Below, one piece after another: positions 1 to 6,998 of a DNA stretch of 41,133 nucleotides (position 1 is the stretch's first letter; every line of letters starts with the position of its first letter). The notes below the pieces were generated by a model. It searched no databases, was not told the origin of the DNA, and was given only the letters and a program-made list of their open reading frames with translations. Source of the DNA: Bacteroidaceae bacterium. GTDB taxonomy: Bacteria; Bacteroidota; Bacteroidia; Bacteroidales; Bacteroidaceae. Made by a program: the position numbers and the translations under genes. The stretch is from positions 1 through 41,133 of the forward strand of contig JAFTAJ010000026.1 of the NCBI GenBank assembly GCA_017458585.1, in the 5' to 3' direction.

Positions 1-305
1 CGTCTTACATATTACATCTTACATCATTTACACACCCCCTCCCCGCAAGCGGGACTCCCCCTTGCTAAGGGGGAGAACATGTGAGGGTGAGTGTAAAACC
101 CCGAAGGGGTGTCAGATAACAGGCAGGTGGTGCAGTTTCCGCAGGAAACAAACCCCTGCAATAGACGTAAACCAGAATAACCCCGAAGGGGCGACAGAAC
201 AACCAAATAGCTAAATAACAAAAATCGTAAATAAACACGACTATCGTCCTGTTAACTTCCCGTTAACTACTCGTTAACTTCCGAGCGAAAGTAAAAACAT
301 AAAAT
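1..305. other. Gene-free left edge rich in hairpins
   Basis: I see no credible gene here. The stretch holds three heptamers (TTACATA, TTACATC, TTACATC at 5-25), a CCCGC-AA-GCGGG palindrome (42-53), an 8-3-8 hairpin (56-74), and then repeat element A with its tail (98-287). A small minus-strand reading frame across 24-221 is made of repeat sequence and is not supported as a gene. Confidence 0.7.
98..287 (+). repeat. Element A, copy 1, with 11-bp GTTAAC tail
   Basis: The copy begins with hairpin ACCCC-GAA-GGGGT (98-110). A conserved linker starting CAGATAACAGGCAGGTGG follows, then hairpin GTTTCC-GCA-GGAAAC (135-149), a linker, hairpin CCCC-GAA-GGGG (181-191), and an AT-rich stretch. It ends in CGACTATCGTCCT plus three 11-bp units with GTTAAC at 251, 262 and 273. 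A near-identical copy lies in the opposite orientation at 5081-5271. It sits just beyond the stop codon of the lipoprotein gene at 306-695. The family is of a kind scattered in Bacteroidetes genomes; its function is unknown to me. Confidence 0.85.
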
Positions 306-695
306 TTATTCCCAATATAGAACACGCCTGTTCCCGACGGAGCAGGCGTGTGTTATTTCACCGATGGGCACTTCGCCACCGTCAGTACGGAGGAGATGCT
401 TCACCACGCCCTCGCTGTTGCGAACGATAACGAGGCTGTCGCCGTCGTACACCACGCTCTCCAGCAGTCCGCCTGCCGTAAAGCCAATCACCGCGCGGCC
501 CGCGTCAATCTGCCGCACGCTACCACGCAGGTCAAACATGCGCAGGTCGTCGGTCACCAGGTCGCGATGGAAGGACTCCTTCCGCTCCTGCAGCGACTTC
601 TCCTTATATTCGGGCGACTTGCTGCCCCCGCAGGCAGAAAGCAAGAGTGGAACGATAACGATAACAAAAACTCGCACAGATATCACAGATATCAC
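306..695 (-). CDS. Small lipoprotein of unknown function
   Basis: Encodes 129 residues. The N-terminus is a lipoprotein signal peptide ending LLLSAC, with the lipid-modified cysteine at residue 22, so the mature protein should be anchored in the envelope. The start is GTG; an in-frame TAA lies three codons upstream, so no longer start exists. The mature part is charged near its beginning (EYKEKSLQERKESFHRD) and then looks like a small beta-rich domain; I do not recognise a family. The signal peptide is largely repeat DNA: three 9-bp units CACAGATAT (675-701) give ISVISV, and AACGAT hexamers give VIVIV. A 21-bp stretch inside it (651-671) recurs upstream at 705-725 as the beginning of element B. 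No clear promoter was found. The lipobox supports a real gene, but expression is uncertain. Confidence 0.65.
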   Translation of the reverse strand: MISVISVRVFVIVIVPLLLSACGGSKSPEYKEKSLQERKESFHRDLVTDDLRMFDLRGSVRQIDAGRAVIGFTAGGLLESVVYDGDSLVIVRNSEGVVKHLLRTDGGEVPIGEITHACSVGNRRVLYWE

Positions 696-701
696 AGATA
701 T
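675..701 (-). repeat. Three 9-bp repeats at lipoprotein start
   Basis: CACAGATAT occurs at 675-683, 684-692 and 693-701, covering the GTG start and first codons of the lipoprotein gene on the minus strand. Nine is divisible by three, so unit changes would add or remove three residues without a frameshift. Confidence 0.85.
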
Positions 702-704
702 TTA

Positions 705-927
705 AACGATAACGATAACAAAAACCAGAAAAACTCCAATGAGCCACGTATTGCATACGTTTCTTGCCACAGCCTCTGCGTCTGGCTGCAAGCAAGCTTG
801 CGCCACACGCAGCGACTCCGCCAAGGAGCTAACGCTCACGGCTCATTGGCAAAAACATAAAAAACGACTATCGTCCTGTTAACTACCCGTTAACCTCCCA
901 TTAACTTCTAGTTAACTACTCGTTAAC
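705..927 (+). repeat. Element B, copy 1, with 11-bp GTTAAC tail
   Basis: The copy begins with AACGATAACGATAACAAAAAC (705-725, also at 651-671). Its core is bounded by perfect 10-bp inverted arms CCAATGAGCC (736-745) and GGCTCATTGG (840-849). Inside are hairpins ACGTAT-TGC-ATACGT (746-760) and a longer one at 776-812 with stem CTGCGT/ACGCAG, then TGGC/GCCA, then GCAAG/CTTGC. After the core come GCAAAAACATAAAAAA and the same CGACTATCGTCCT tail that ends element A. The tail has five exact 11-bp units with (G/A)TTAAC at 878, 889, 900, 911 and 922. Element A is absent between core and tail, unlike at 5081-5446. Confidence 0.85.
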
Positions 928-943
928 AGTCAAACGCCATGAA

Positions 944-1339
944 CTATTCGTACTTCTTGAGGAATGCTATATTGGCATTCTCATACTTGTTGAACTGACG
1001 TGGCGGCACCTCGTCGTAACGCGGCTTGTACCATGACTGCGAGCTGAAGTATGAGCGCAGCTGGGCATCCTTGAACCTGCGACCATGACGAGCGTAGATA
1101 GAGTTCTTGAGGACGCGGATTTGTCCGCGGTCATAATTGCGGATGTCATCATAAGTGGCATAACGAGTGGAGAGCCAGTCGTACTGAGTGCCCCACGCCA
1201 CATTGGGGTTGCGCTGCGGCTGTGCGGCCACTCGCTTAGTGGTCTGAGTCTTGCGCGGAATACTCGGCACCTGTGCCGAAGCAACGTCTGCCAGCACAAA
1301 GGAGGCCAGCATCACCAATAGAAAGAGAACTTTTTTCAT
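944..1339 (-). CDS. Secreted YARHG-domain protein
   Basis: Encodes 131 residues from the ATG at 1339, which begins MKKVLFLLVMLASFV, a clear signal peptide with likely cleavage after VASAQ. An upstream in-frame ATG would only add residues before this signal and is rejected. After a basic linker (residues about 22-45) comes one YARHG-type domain: YDWLSTRYATYDDIRNYDRG, then the signature IYARHGRRF, an aromatic stretch ending SWYKPRYDE, and a C-terminal FLKKYE. YARHG domains occur in exported Bacteroidetes proteins; their function is not established. The gene lies 80 bp after the large dockerin gene, past a hairpin terminator, so it may be expressed by read-through. Confidence 0.85.
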   Translation of the reverse strand: MKKVLFLLVMLASFVLADVASAQVPSIPRKTQTTKRVAAQPQRNPNVAWGTQYDWLSTRYATYDDIRNYDRGQIRVLKNSIYARHGRRFKDAQLRSYFSSQSWYKPRYDEVPPRQFNKYENANIAFLKKYE

Positions 1340-1371
1340 GTGAGTGTGTAAGTTTATGAGTTTGAGTAAGT

Positions 1372-1401
1372 AAGGAGGGGCGGCTCGCACCACCCCTCCT
1401 T
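1372..1401 (-). terminator. Hairpin after dockerin gene 1
   Basis: AAGGAGGGG (1372-1380) pairs with CCCCTCCTT (1393-1401), extended by GG/CC inside. It lies 19 bases past the stop codon of the 1420-5043 gene. The following minus-strand sequence TTACTTACTC is only moderately T-rich, so termination may be incomplete. Confidence 0.6.
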
Positions 1402-1419
1402 GTTATAGAATATTGTCTG

Positions 1420-4400
1420 TTACTTCAAGAGCTTGGATATCTGCGCCTTGAAAGCACGGCTCTGGGCTCCATCGCCACCGATGATGGCGGTGTAGATAGC
1501 CACCACGTCAGCAGTGTTGACATTGCCGTCGCGGTTGACGTCGGCTGCCTCGCGGGCAAAGCCGCTCTCGCCGCCCTTCTCGATGAAGGTATATACTGCC
1601 ACTACGTCGGCGGTGTTCTTAAAGCCGTCACCGTTGACGTCAGCAGGATCGGTGAGCTCGGGCACCAGATTGAGGTCGCCAACTATCACAAGGGTAGCCG
1701 CTGTCTCTACGCCCTCTACCTCTCCACGATATGTAGACGGATCAATCACACCAGTCTGGGCATCGAAGCCGCCGGTGAACGGTGTAAAGTCCTTACCTGT
1801 GGATACAGCAGTGATAGGCTCAGGTGAGTCGCTGTGGAGGCTGCCCACGATACCGTTAGCCACGAAGGTGTAGCTGTGGTCTACCTGCTCGGTGGGGAAC
1901 GGGATAATCAGGTCGTAAGGCTCGAAGGGTGCCTCGTCGGTCGGTGCCTGCCAGTTGCCAAGAGCGATGATGAAGGGCTCGCCAGCGGCGAACTCATTCT
2001 TCTCGTAGAGTTCTACGGTGGTAACAAGCTGCTCCTCTTCATTAGTCTCCTGGGTAATCTTCTTAATAGCGTAGGTATGTACATCGTCGTTGTACTCGGC
2101 GATATCTCTTACATCGTAGGGCACTGTCATTACGTCGATGAGGTTCATGGCAAAGTCGCTGATGCTGATAGCCTCCTGCTCCTCGGGTATTACCTCCACA
2201 AAGGTCCATGCGGAAGCGGGGGTGCCGGGATCATGGCATACCACGTCGCACTCAAAGCCCTCCGGCCACAGGCTCCAGCCCTTGGTGTTGGCCTTGGTCT
2301 TGGGAACGAGATAGAACTGTCCGTTGCCGGCGTAAGCTACATCGTAGGGCACGGGCTTCTCGCTGATAGGCAGGTTGATATTGTCGCCTGCATAGTCGCC
2401 GAGGTAGTAGCCGTTGTAGAGGTTGCGGATAGCATAGTAGTCGGTTCCCTCAACGGGTACGAACTGCCACATAGCCTTAGGATTGCCATCGGCATTGAGC
2501 GTCATGCTGGCCGGGTCGAAGAGACCCCACTTGGTAACGGAGGCACCGGTATATTTGCCGGTGAGATAGATGGCGCTACCGCCGCAGAAGGCATCCTCTG
2601 CTCCAGCGTCGCCCATACGCTCTGTGTCGAGGTTGGTGATGAAGTACCACTTGCCGGGCTCAACCATCTTCAAGCCTGCCTTGAAGGCAGCCTTAGCCTC
2701 AGTGATGGCAGCCTCAGCAGCCTTGACTGCGGAAGGAGACAGCGGTGTAACGAAGGCATTCTGGCGAGCATCGGCGATAGCTGTCTCGAGGTTGGTCTTG
2801 AGAGTCTCGTCGCTCAGCTGGCCCATGTCGTCGCCAATCTCCACGCCCTGCAGCAGCACCTCGCACTCGTCGATGAGGGCAGCCAGAGCGGTGGTGTCGG
2901 CATACAGTGCCTGAACGGCAGCGATGGCGTCGCGCATGTTCTGCACATCCTCGTCGGTAGCTGTGTCGTCGGCTACTATGCCTGCGCTGGTGGCAGCCAA
3001 AGCCATCATGGCCTCAGCCTTCTCGCTCATGCCCTCGGTGGTATGATACTGAGAGGTGGCCTCGTCAACCGTAGAGCCAAATACCTGGAAGTATGACAGC
3101 GTGCAGCCGGTGCCGCCGCTGGCATTGCTTAATACCACATAGCGCAGATACTTGTAGGGCTCACCCATGTCGAGAGTGTAGAGCACTGGCGGGAACGGAT
3201 TGGCGCGGTCTTCGTCTGTTACGGTGCCGAAGGTGTTGGCGCCCACCTTTGTCCAGTTGCCACCGACGGTGTCGTTGGAGGCGTACACCTCAACCTGGTT
3301 AGGACGCTCCTGCACACCCCATGTGTGCTGGTTGGCGGTGCCATACTGCATGCTTGCGCAGCGTGTCTCCCACTTGAATGTCACTGTCTGCACAGGAGTG
3401 CTGGAGATGTCAATGTCGATATAGTCGCCACACTTGATGTAGGTGGAGTCGAACTCGTCGATGAGGTACTCATACTTGCCTGCCATGTAGAGATAGCTCT
3501 GGCCATCGCCCTTGGCAGTACCGAAGCGAACCTGGCTCTCGTCGGTGGGGTCTTCGTATGCACCACCGTTGACAACCTTGATGAGGCCTTCGTCGCCCAC
3601 CTTGTAGTTGAACAGCTTGGCGTAGAGGTCGTTGGCCTCATTTACCAGGTTGTTAAGCTCGGAGGTGCGGTCAGCCTGAGCCTTCTTGTCCATGAAGCCA
3701 GCCATCAGACTCTCATCCACACGCTGGAAGCGCCAGCCCCAAGTGAGGTGAGGCTTGTCGGTAACCTCGCGGCCATTGTAAGCCCATATATAATCGGTCT
3801 TTTCATCGCTCTCGCTTGGTTTGCCGTGAGCAGACATAGTCCACAGGCGCTTGCCGTTGTGAGTCTTGATACACCATGAGCCGGTGCCGTTCCATACGTA
3901 GAGGTCCACGTAGTTGCTCTTGTCGAAGGTGGGAGCAAACCTGCCGCAGAACTCGGCAGCGATACCGAGATAGGAATCGTGCTTGAAGTTCTGTATCGTC
4001 CAGTTGCCGTCTTCGTAAGGCGAAACCTTATATACAAACTTGATGTCCTCGGGATCGAACGGACCATAGTAGTAAGCATTGGCAGCCTCATTGAGATACA
4101 TTGCCTTGGGCGTGACACCGGCGTTGGCGGTCTCCTCGTCATCGCTCACAATGTAGTAGTATCCCTCAGTCATTGGCACCATTGACTCACCCATGTTGGA
4201 GCGGGCGGCCTTGAGACCGTCGTATGCCTCCTTCAGTTGCTCGTCAGTGGCAGTGCCATCGTAGCAAAGCAGCAGTGCCTCCTGCAGCAGGTTCTCGTAA
4301 GCGTCCACCTCTTCCTGCGACAGGAAACCGGGGTCAGTACCACCAAGATATTCTGCATCGGAGGTGTAAGAGTCGATCAACTGCTGGAGGTCATCGCGCA

Positions 4401-5043
4401 GGTCTTTCTCATAAGTCACGGAATAAGCATTCCACTGGTTGCCAGTACAGTAAGCCCAGGTGATGGGGAGCTGATTGCCTGTTCCCACCCAGTAAGAGAG
4501 GTAGGCAAAGCTTGTCTCGGAAGGTGACACACTGAAGGCCACCGAGTTGTCATCAGTGATGGCATCGTCAGCAATCTCCCAGTGGGTATAGCTATTGCCT
4601 TCATCATACCATGGGATAGGCTCGCCGCAGCTGAGCACCTGCCAGGGAGCGGCATCATCGATGGACGAAGTGAGCGTCATGCCAGGGGCACTCCACACAT
4701 AATACTTGGCCTTGATGTACATGTCGTTCTCCAAGAACTTCATGTAGAAGGTAGGCGCATCCGTACGGATGTCATTGGGGCCCTCTTCGAAAACAATAAT
4801 GGCAGCGCTGCCAATACCCAGACCTTTACCAATGATAAGGTCGCGGTCGGTGTAGCTCTCGTCGGCCACCTGCAAATAGCGGTCAGACTGAGACTCCTTG
4901 GCTGCAAACTGCAGTACCACTGTGTCGCCAGCATGAATCTGGCTGGCGTTCTTGCGCTCGCCAATCACCCAGCGGGCATCCATGGTGGTCCATGTTGCCG
5001 CCGTCAGGGCGAGAGCAAACAATAAGAGTAATTTTTTTACCAT
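1420..5043 (-). CDS. Secreted discoidin/dockerin protein 1
   Basis: Encodes 1207 residues. A signal peptide (residues 1-23, KKLLLLFALALTA) is followed by beta-rich, ricin-like modules (about 25-215 and 290-450) rich in YYIV, WTIQNF and YLGI-type strands. Helical spacers occur near 215-285 and 665-790. A discoidin (F5/8 type C)-like region lies at about 485-650, and another beta module at about 800-930. The C-terminus has two dockerin type I calcium-loop repeats, DVNGDGFKNTADVVAVY (from 1135) and DVNRDGNVNTADVVAIY (from 1168), then a short basic tail. It is a diverged paralogue of the plus-strand gene at 24478-27996. It has no catalytic motif I recognise, so glycan or surface binding is an inference. 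No cohesin is in the window. The gene is preceded by a leader containing repeats A and B. Confidence 0.9.
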   Translation of the reverse strand: MVKKLLLLFALALTAATWTTMDARWVIGERKNASQIHAGDTVVLQFAAKESQSDRYLQVADESYTDRDLIIGKGLGIGSAAIIVFEEGPNDIRTDAPTFYMKFLENDMYIKAKYYVWSAPGMTLTSSIDDAAPWQVLSCGEPIPWYDEGNSYTHWEIADDAITDDNSVAFSVSPSETSFAYLSYWVGTGNQLPITWAYCTGNQWNAYSVTYEKDLRDDLQQLIDSYTSDAEYLGGTDPGFLSQEEVDAYENLLQEALLLCYDGTATDEQLKEAYDGLKAARSNMGESMVPMTEGYYYIVSDDEETANAGVTPKAMYLNEAANAYYYGPFDPEDIKFVYKVSPYEDGNWTIQNFKHDSYLGIAAEFCGRFAPTFDKSNYVDLYVWNGTGSWCIKTHNGKRLWTMSAHGKPSESDEKTDYIWAYNGREVTDKPHLTWGWRFQRVDESLMAGFMDKKAQADRTSELNNLVNEANDLYAKLFNYKVGDEGLIKVVNGGAYEDPTDESQVRFGTAKGDGQSYLYMAGKYEYLIDEFDSTYIKCGDYIDIDISSTPVQTVTFKWETRCASMQYGTANQHTWGVQERPNQVEVYASNDTVGGNWTKVGANTFGTVTDEDRANPFPPVLYTLDMGEPYKYLRYVVLSNASGGTGCTLSYFQVFGSTVDEATSQYHTTEGMSEKAEAMMALAATSAGIVADDTATDEDVQNMRDAIAAVQALYADTTALAALIDECEVLLQGVEIGDDMGQLSDETLKTNLETAIADARQNAFVTPLSPSAVKAAEAAITEAKAAFKAGLKMVEPGKWYFITNLDTERMGDAGAEDAFCGGSAIYLTGKYTGASVTKWGLFDPASMTLNADGNPKAMWQFVPVEGTDYYAIRNLYNGYYLGDYAGDNINLPISEKPVPYDVAYAGNGQFYLVPKTKANTKGWSLWPEGFECDVVCHDPGTPASAWTFVEVIPEEQEAISISDFAMNLIDVMTVPYDVRDIAEYNDDVHTYAIKKITQETNEEEQLVTTVELYEKNEFAAGEPFIIALGNWQAPTDEAPFEPYDLIIPFPTEQVDHSYTFVANGIVGSLHSDSPEPITAVSTGKDFTPFTGGFDAQTGVIDPSTYRGEVEGVETAATLVIVGDLNLVPELTDPADVNGDGFKNTADVVAVYTFIEKGGESGFAREAADVNRDGNVNTADVVAIYTAIIGGDGAQSRAFKAQISKLLK

Positions 5044-5080
5044 AGTTTTGTTATTAGGGGTTAATAATTCAGGAGTTATC

Positions 5081-5271
5081 GCGGCTTTGCCGCTCGAAGT
5101 TAATGGGAAGTTAACAAGACGATAGTCGAGTTTATTTACTATTTAGTTACTATTTGGTTATTTGGTTGTTCTGACACCCCTTCGGGGTTATTTTGGTCTA
5201 ACGTCTATTGCAGGGGTTTGTTTCCTTTGGAAACTGCACCACCTGCCTGTTATCTGTCGTGCCTACGGCAC
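5081..5271 (-). repeat. Element A, copy 2, with short GTTAAC tail
   Basis: This is the inverted copy of the element at 98-287. In minus-strand order: hairpin GTGCC-GTA-GGCAC (5259-5271), the conserved CAGATAACAGGCAGGTGG linker, hairpin GTTTCC-AAA-GGAAAC (5220-5234), hairpin ACCCC-GAA-GGGGT (5176-5188), an AT-rich stretch, and CGACTATCGTCTT with two 11-bp GTTAAC/ATTAAC units (5099-5115). A terminal hairpin GCGGC-TTT-GCCGC at 5081-5093 follows. The first hairpin differs entirely in sequence from copy 1 (ACCCC/GGGGT) yet still pairs perfectly. Confidence 0.85.
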
Positions 5272-5283
5272 TTAACTCTAAAT

Positions 5284-5446
5284 GTTTTTTTGTTTTTGCC
5301 AATGAGATGATAGCGACCTGGTCGCTTCATGATGATTAGGAAAAAGAGGGAAAGCTTGCTTTCAGTCTTTTGAGTAAGCATGATGAGTAGGTGCGAAGCA
5401 CCCATCTCATTGGTGTTTTTCAGGTTTTTGTTCTTGTTATCGTCAA
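5284..5446 (-). repeat. Element B, copy 2
   Basis: This is the inverted copy of the element at 705-864. It keeps the outer CGATAACAAGAACAAAAACC and GCAAAAACAAAAAAACA flanks. Its perfect 11-bp arms are CCAATGAGATG (5300-5310) and CATCTCATTGG (5403-5413). The interior differs wholly from copy 1 but again holds short perfect hairpins: GCGAC-CTG-GTCGC (5314-5326), GAAAG-CTTG-CTTTC (5350-5363) and GGTGC-GAA-GCACC (5390-5402). On the minus strand it lies directly before element A copy 2. Confidence 0.85.
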
Positions 5447-5499
5447 GGCTCAAGTATCGTCATTAACTTTGTTAAGTTCTTTAAGTACTTAAATTACGG

Positions 5500-5531
5500 C
5501 AAATATCGCAAATTCTTTTCTTCCCACCAAA
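5500..5531 (-). promoter_or_regulatory. Predicted promoter of dockerin gene 1
   Basis: On the minus strand TTTG (5528-5531) is followed after exactly 20 bases by GATATTTG (5500-5507), close to the Bacteroidetes -33/-7 consensus TTTG/TAnnTTTG. The HU gene promoter in this window has the same boxes and spacing. Transcription would start near 5495 and cross elements B and A before the ATG at 5043, giving a leader of about 450 nt. Confidence 0.6.
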
Positions 5532-5570
5532 ATTACAACAGAAAAAAAGTACATTCTTACCACTTTGCCC

Positions 5571-6233
5571 TCATCCAAAAAACAATTCTCCGAAGAAGGC
5601 CGGCAGATGGAAATTGGGTTTCTCCCACGTTATCGGCGACCATGACAGGAAGTGCGGCTGCTGCAGCTCGTCGCCGCACTTGTAGAAATTGCCGCGTATC
5701 TTCATTCCTTGTTCCGGGCGGAAGGTGTGAAGCCAATACGAGGTGAAGGGCACTATCAGCGCCACCTCCCACGGACCATCGGCCTTGCGCTCTGCAAAGG
5801 GAGTGCGTCCCAGCGAACACCACCGCTTGATGGCGGCCGTCAGCGGAGCAGCGGCGCGTGTCTTGTTGCCCTTGCCATCGCCATAACCCAGCAGCACGGT
5901 GCCGATGCAGCTGCACTCCAGATTGTAGTAACTGCCGTCCTCCGGACACGGCGACAGAAACATCTCCATGCATGAGTCGGTCCACACATCACCGTCATCT
6001 TCGCCATACTTGGCCCTGATGCTGTCCTCGGTGGCGCGGTAGTGCACCAGCAGCGCCTCGTCGTTGTATGCCACGCGAAACTCTGCCTTCGGCATGTATG
6101 GAAACTCCTCCGGCCAGTTGCAGCACCCCACGGTGTGCCACTCCACGCCGTTGTCGTTCATAGCCTGCGGGATTTGCGAGGCATCGCCCGCAAATCCCGC
6201 AATTTTCTTTATAGTAAGTTCTAGTCCTTGCAC
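5571..6233 (-). CDS. CBM9-like carbohydrate-binding protein
   Basis: Encodes 220 residues from a GTG at 6233, which overlaps the end of sdhB by 13 bp and has AAGG just upstream. The frame stays open further 5', but that part lies inside sdhB and is not family-like. The body resembles the family 9-like carbohydrate-binding domain (CBM9_2) of Bacteroidetes: an early [20 protein letters not shown], then [48 protein letters not shown], a central WEVALIVPF and a C-terminal [20 protein letters not shown]. It has no signal peptide, so it is probably intracellular. Its overlap with sdhB suggests translational coupling to the sdh operon; whether this means a link to respiration is unknown. Confidence 0.75.
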   Translation of the reverse strand: MQGLELTIKKIAGFAGDASQIPQAMNDNGVEWHTVGCCNWPEEFPYMPKAEFRVAYNDEALLVHYRATEDSIRAKYGEDDGDVWTDSCMEMFLSPCPEDGSYYNLECSCIGTVLLGYGDGKGNKTRAAAPLTAAIKRWCSLGRTPFAERKADGPWEVALIVPFTSYWLHTFRPEQGMKIRGNFYKCGDELQQPHFLSWSPITWEKPNFHLPAFFGELFFG

Positions 6234-6979
6234 TTTGCCTTGAGGAACTCGCGATTCATACGGGCAATGTTGGCAATGGTCTCGTTCTTGGGGCATACGG
6301 CCTCGCAAGCACGGGTGTTGGTGCAGTTGCCGAAGCCCAGCTCGTCCATGCGGGCCACCATTGCCTTCACACGCTTGGCAGCCTCGGGCTTGCCCTGCGG
6401 CAAGAGAGCGAGCTGGCTCACCTTAGAGCTGATGAAGAGCATGGCGGAGCCATTCTTGCAAGCTGCCACACAAGCGCCGCAGCCGATGCAGGTGGCGCAG
6501 TCCATTGCCTCGTCGGCATCCTGCTTGGGAATGAGGATGGCGTTGGCATCCTGCGGCTGACCAGTGCGTACGGAGGTGTAGCCACCAGCCTGGATAATCT
6601 TGTCGAAGGCCGAGCGGTCAACCATGCAGTCCTTGATTACGGGGAAGGCTGCCGAGCGCCAGGGCTCCACGGTGATGGTGTCGCCGTCGTTAAAGCGACG
6701 CATGTAGAGCTGGCAGGTGGTGGCACCCGTGGCGGTCTTGCCGTGAGGTGTACCGTTGATGTAGAGCGAGCACATACCGCAGATTCCCTCGCGGCAGTCG
6801 TGGTCGAACACAAACGGCTCCTTACCCTCTGTGATGAGCTCCTCGTTGAGGATGTCGAGCATCTCAAGGAACGAGGTGTCATCGGGGATATTCTTCATCT
6901 CATGTGTATCGAAATGACCCTTATCCTTAGGACCATTCTGCTTCCAATACTTGATTGTAAAACTTATATTTTTTGCCAT
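6221..6979 (-). CDS. sdhB: Succinate dehydrogenase/fumarate reductase Fe-S subunit
   Basis: Encodes 252 residues. This subunit carries electrons between the flavoprotein and the membrane cytochrome b subunit. A ferredoxin-like domain holds the 2Fe-2S ligands in CREGICGMC (Cys62, 67, 70) with Cys89. The C-terminal domain holds [14 protein letters not shown] (Cys161-174) and [12 protein letters not shown] (Cys219-229) for the 4Fe-4S and 3Fe-4S clusters. Length and motifs are normal for the non-classical SdhB/FrdB of Bacteroidetes, which is usually annotated as working in fumarate respiration in these anaerobes. It starts 19 bp after sdhA, and its last bases overlap the CBM9-like gene. Confidence 0.97.
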   Translation of the reverse strand: MAKNISFTIKYWKQNGPKDKGHFDTHEMKNIPDDTSFLEMLDILNEELITEGKEPFVFDHDCREGICGMCSLYINGTPHGKTATGATTCQLYMRRFNDGDTITVEPWRSAAFPVIKDCMVDRSAFDKIIQAGGYTSVRTGQPQDANAILIPKQDADEAMDCATCIGCGACVAACKNGSAMLFISSKVSQLALLPQGKPEAAKRVKAMVARMDELGFGNCTNTRACEAVCPKNETIANIARMNREFLKAKCKD

Positions 6980-6998
6980 AGTTCTATTGGTTTAAGGG

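Larger units (their letters stand above)
5044..5570. other. Gene-free leader region of dockerin gene 1
   Basis: This 527-bp stretch holds, read on the minus strand, a promoter (5500-5531), element B copy 2 (5284-5446), and element A copy 2 with its tail (5081-5271). The last 37 bases before the ATG at 5043 show nothing recognisable. Bases 5532-5570 form the short 3' flank of the CBM9-like gene. No open frame here looks like a gene. Confidence 0.7.

Noticed and set aside
24..221. Minus-strand 65-residue reading frame with many cysteines
   Set aside because: It lies entirely in the left-edge hairpins and element A; its sequence follows from repeat DNA and no promoter or known domain supports it.
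1340..1393. 18-residue extension of the YARHG protein
   Set aside because: It would place extra residues before a clean signal peptide beginning MKKVLF and overlaps the terminator hairpin.
1834..3096. Long plus-strand frame of 420 residues opposite dockerin gene 1
   Set aside because: It is antisense to a well-supported gene, has no recognisable domain, and arises from GC-rich codon bias.
6234..6308. N-terminal extension of the CBM9-like protein
   Set aside because: It lies wholly inside sdhB in another frame and does not resemble the family.
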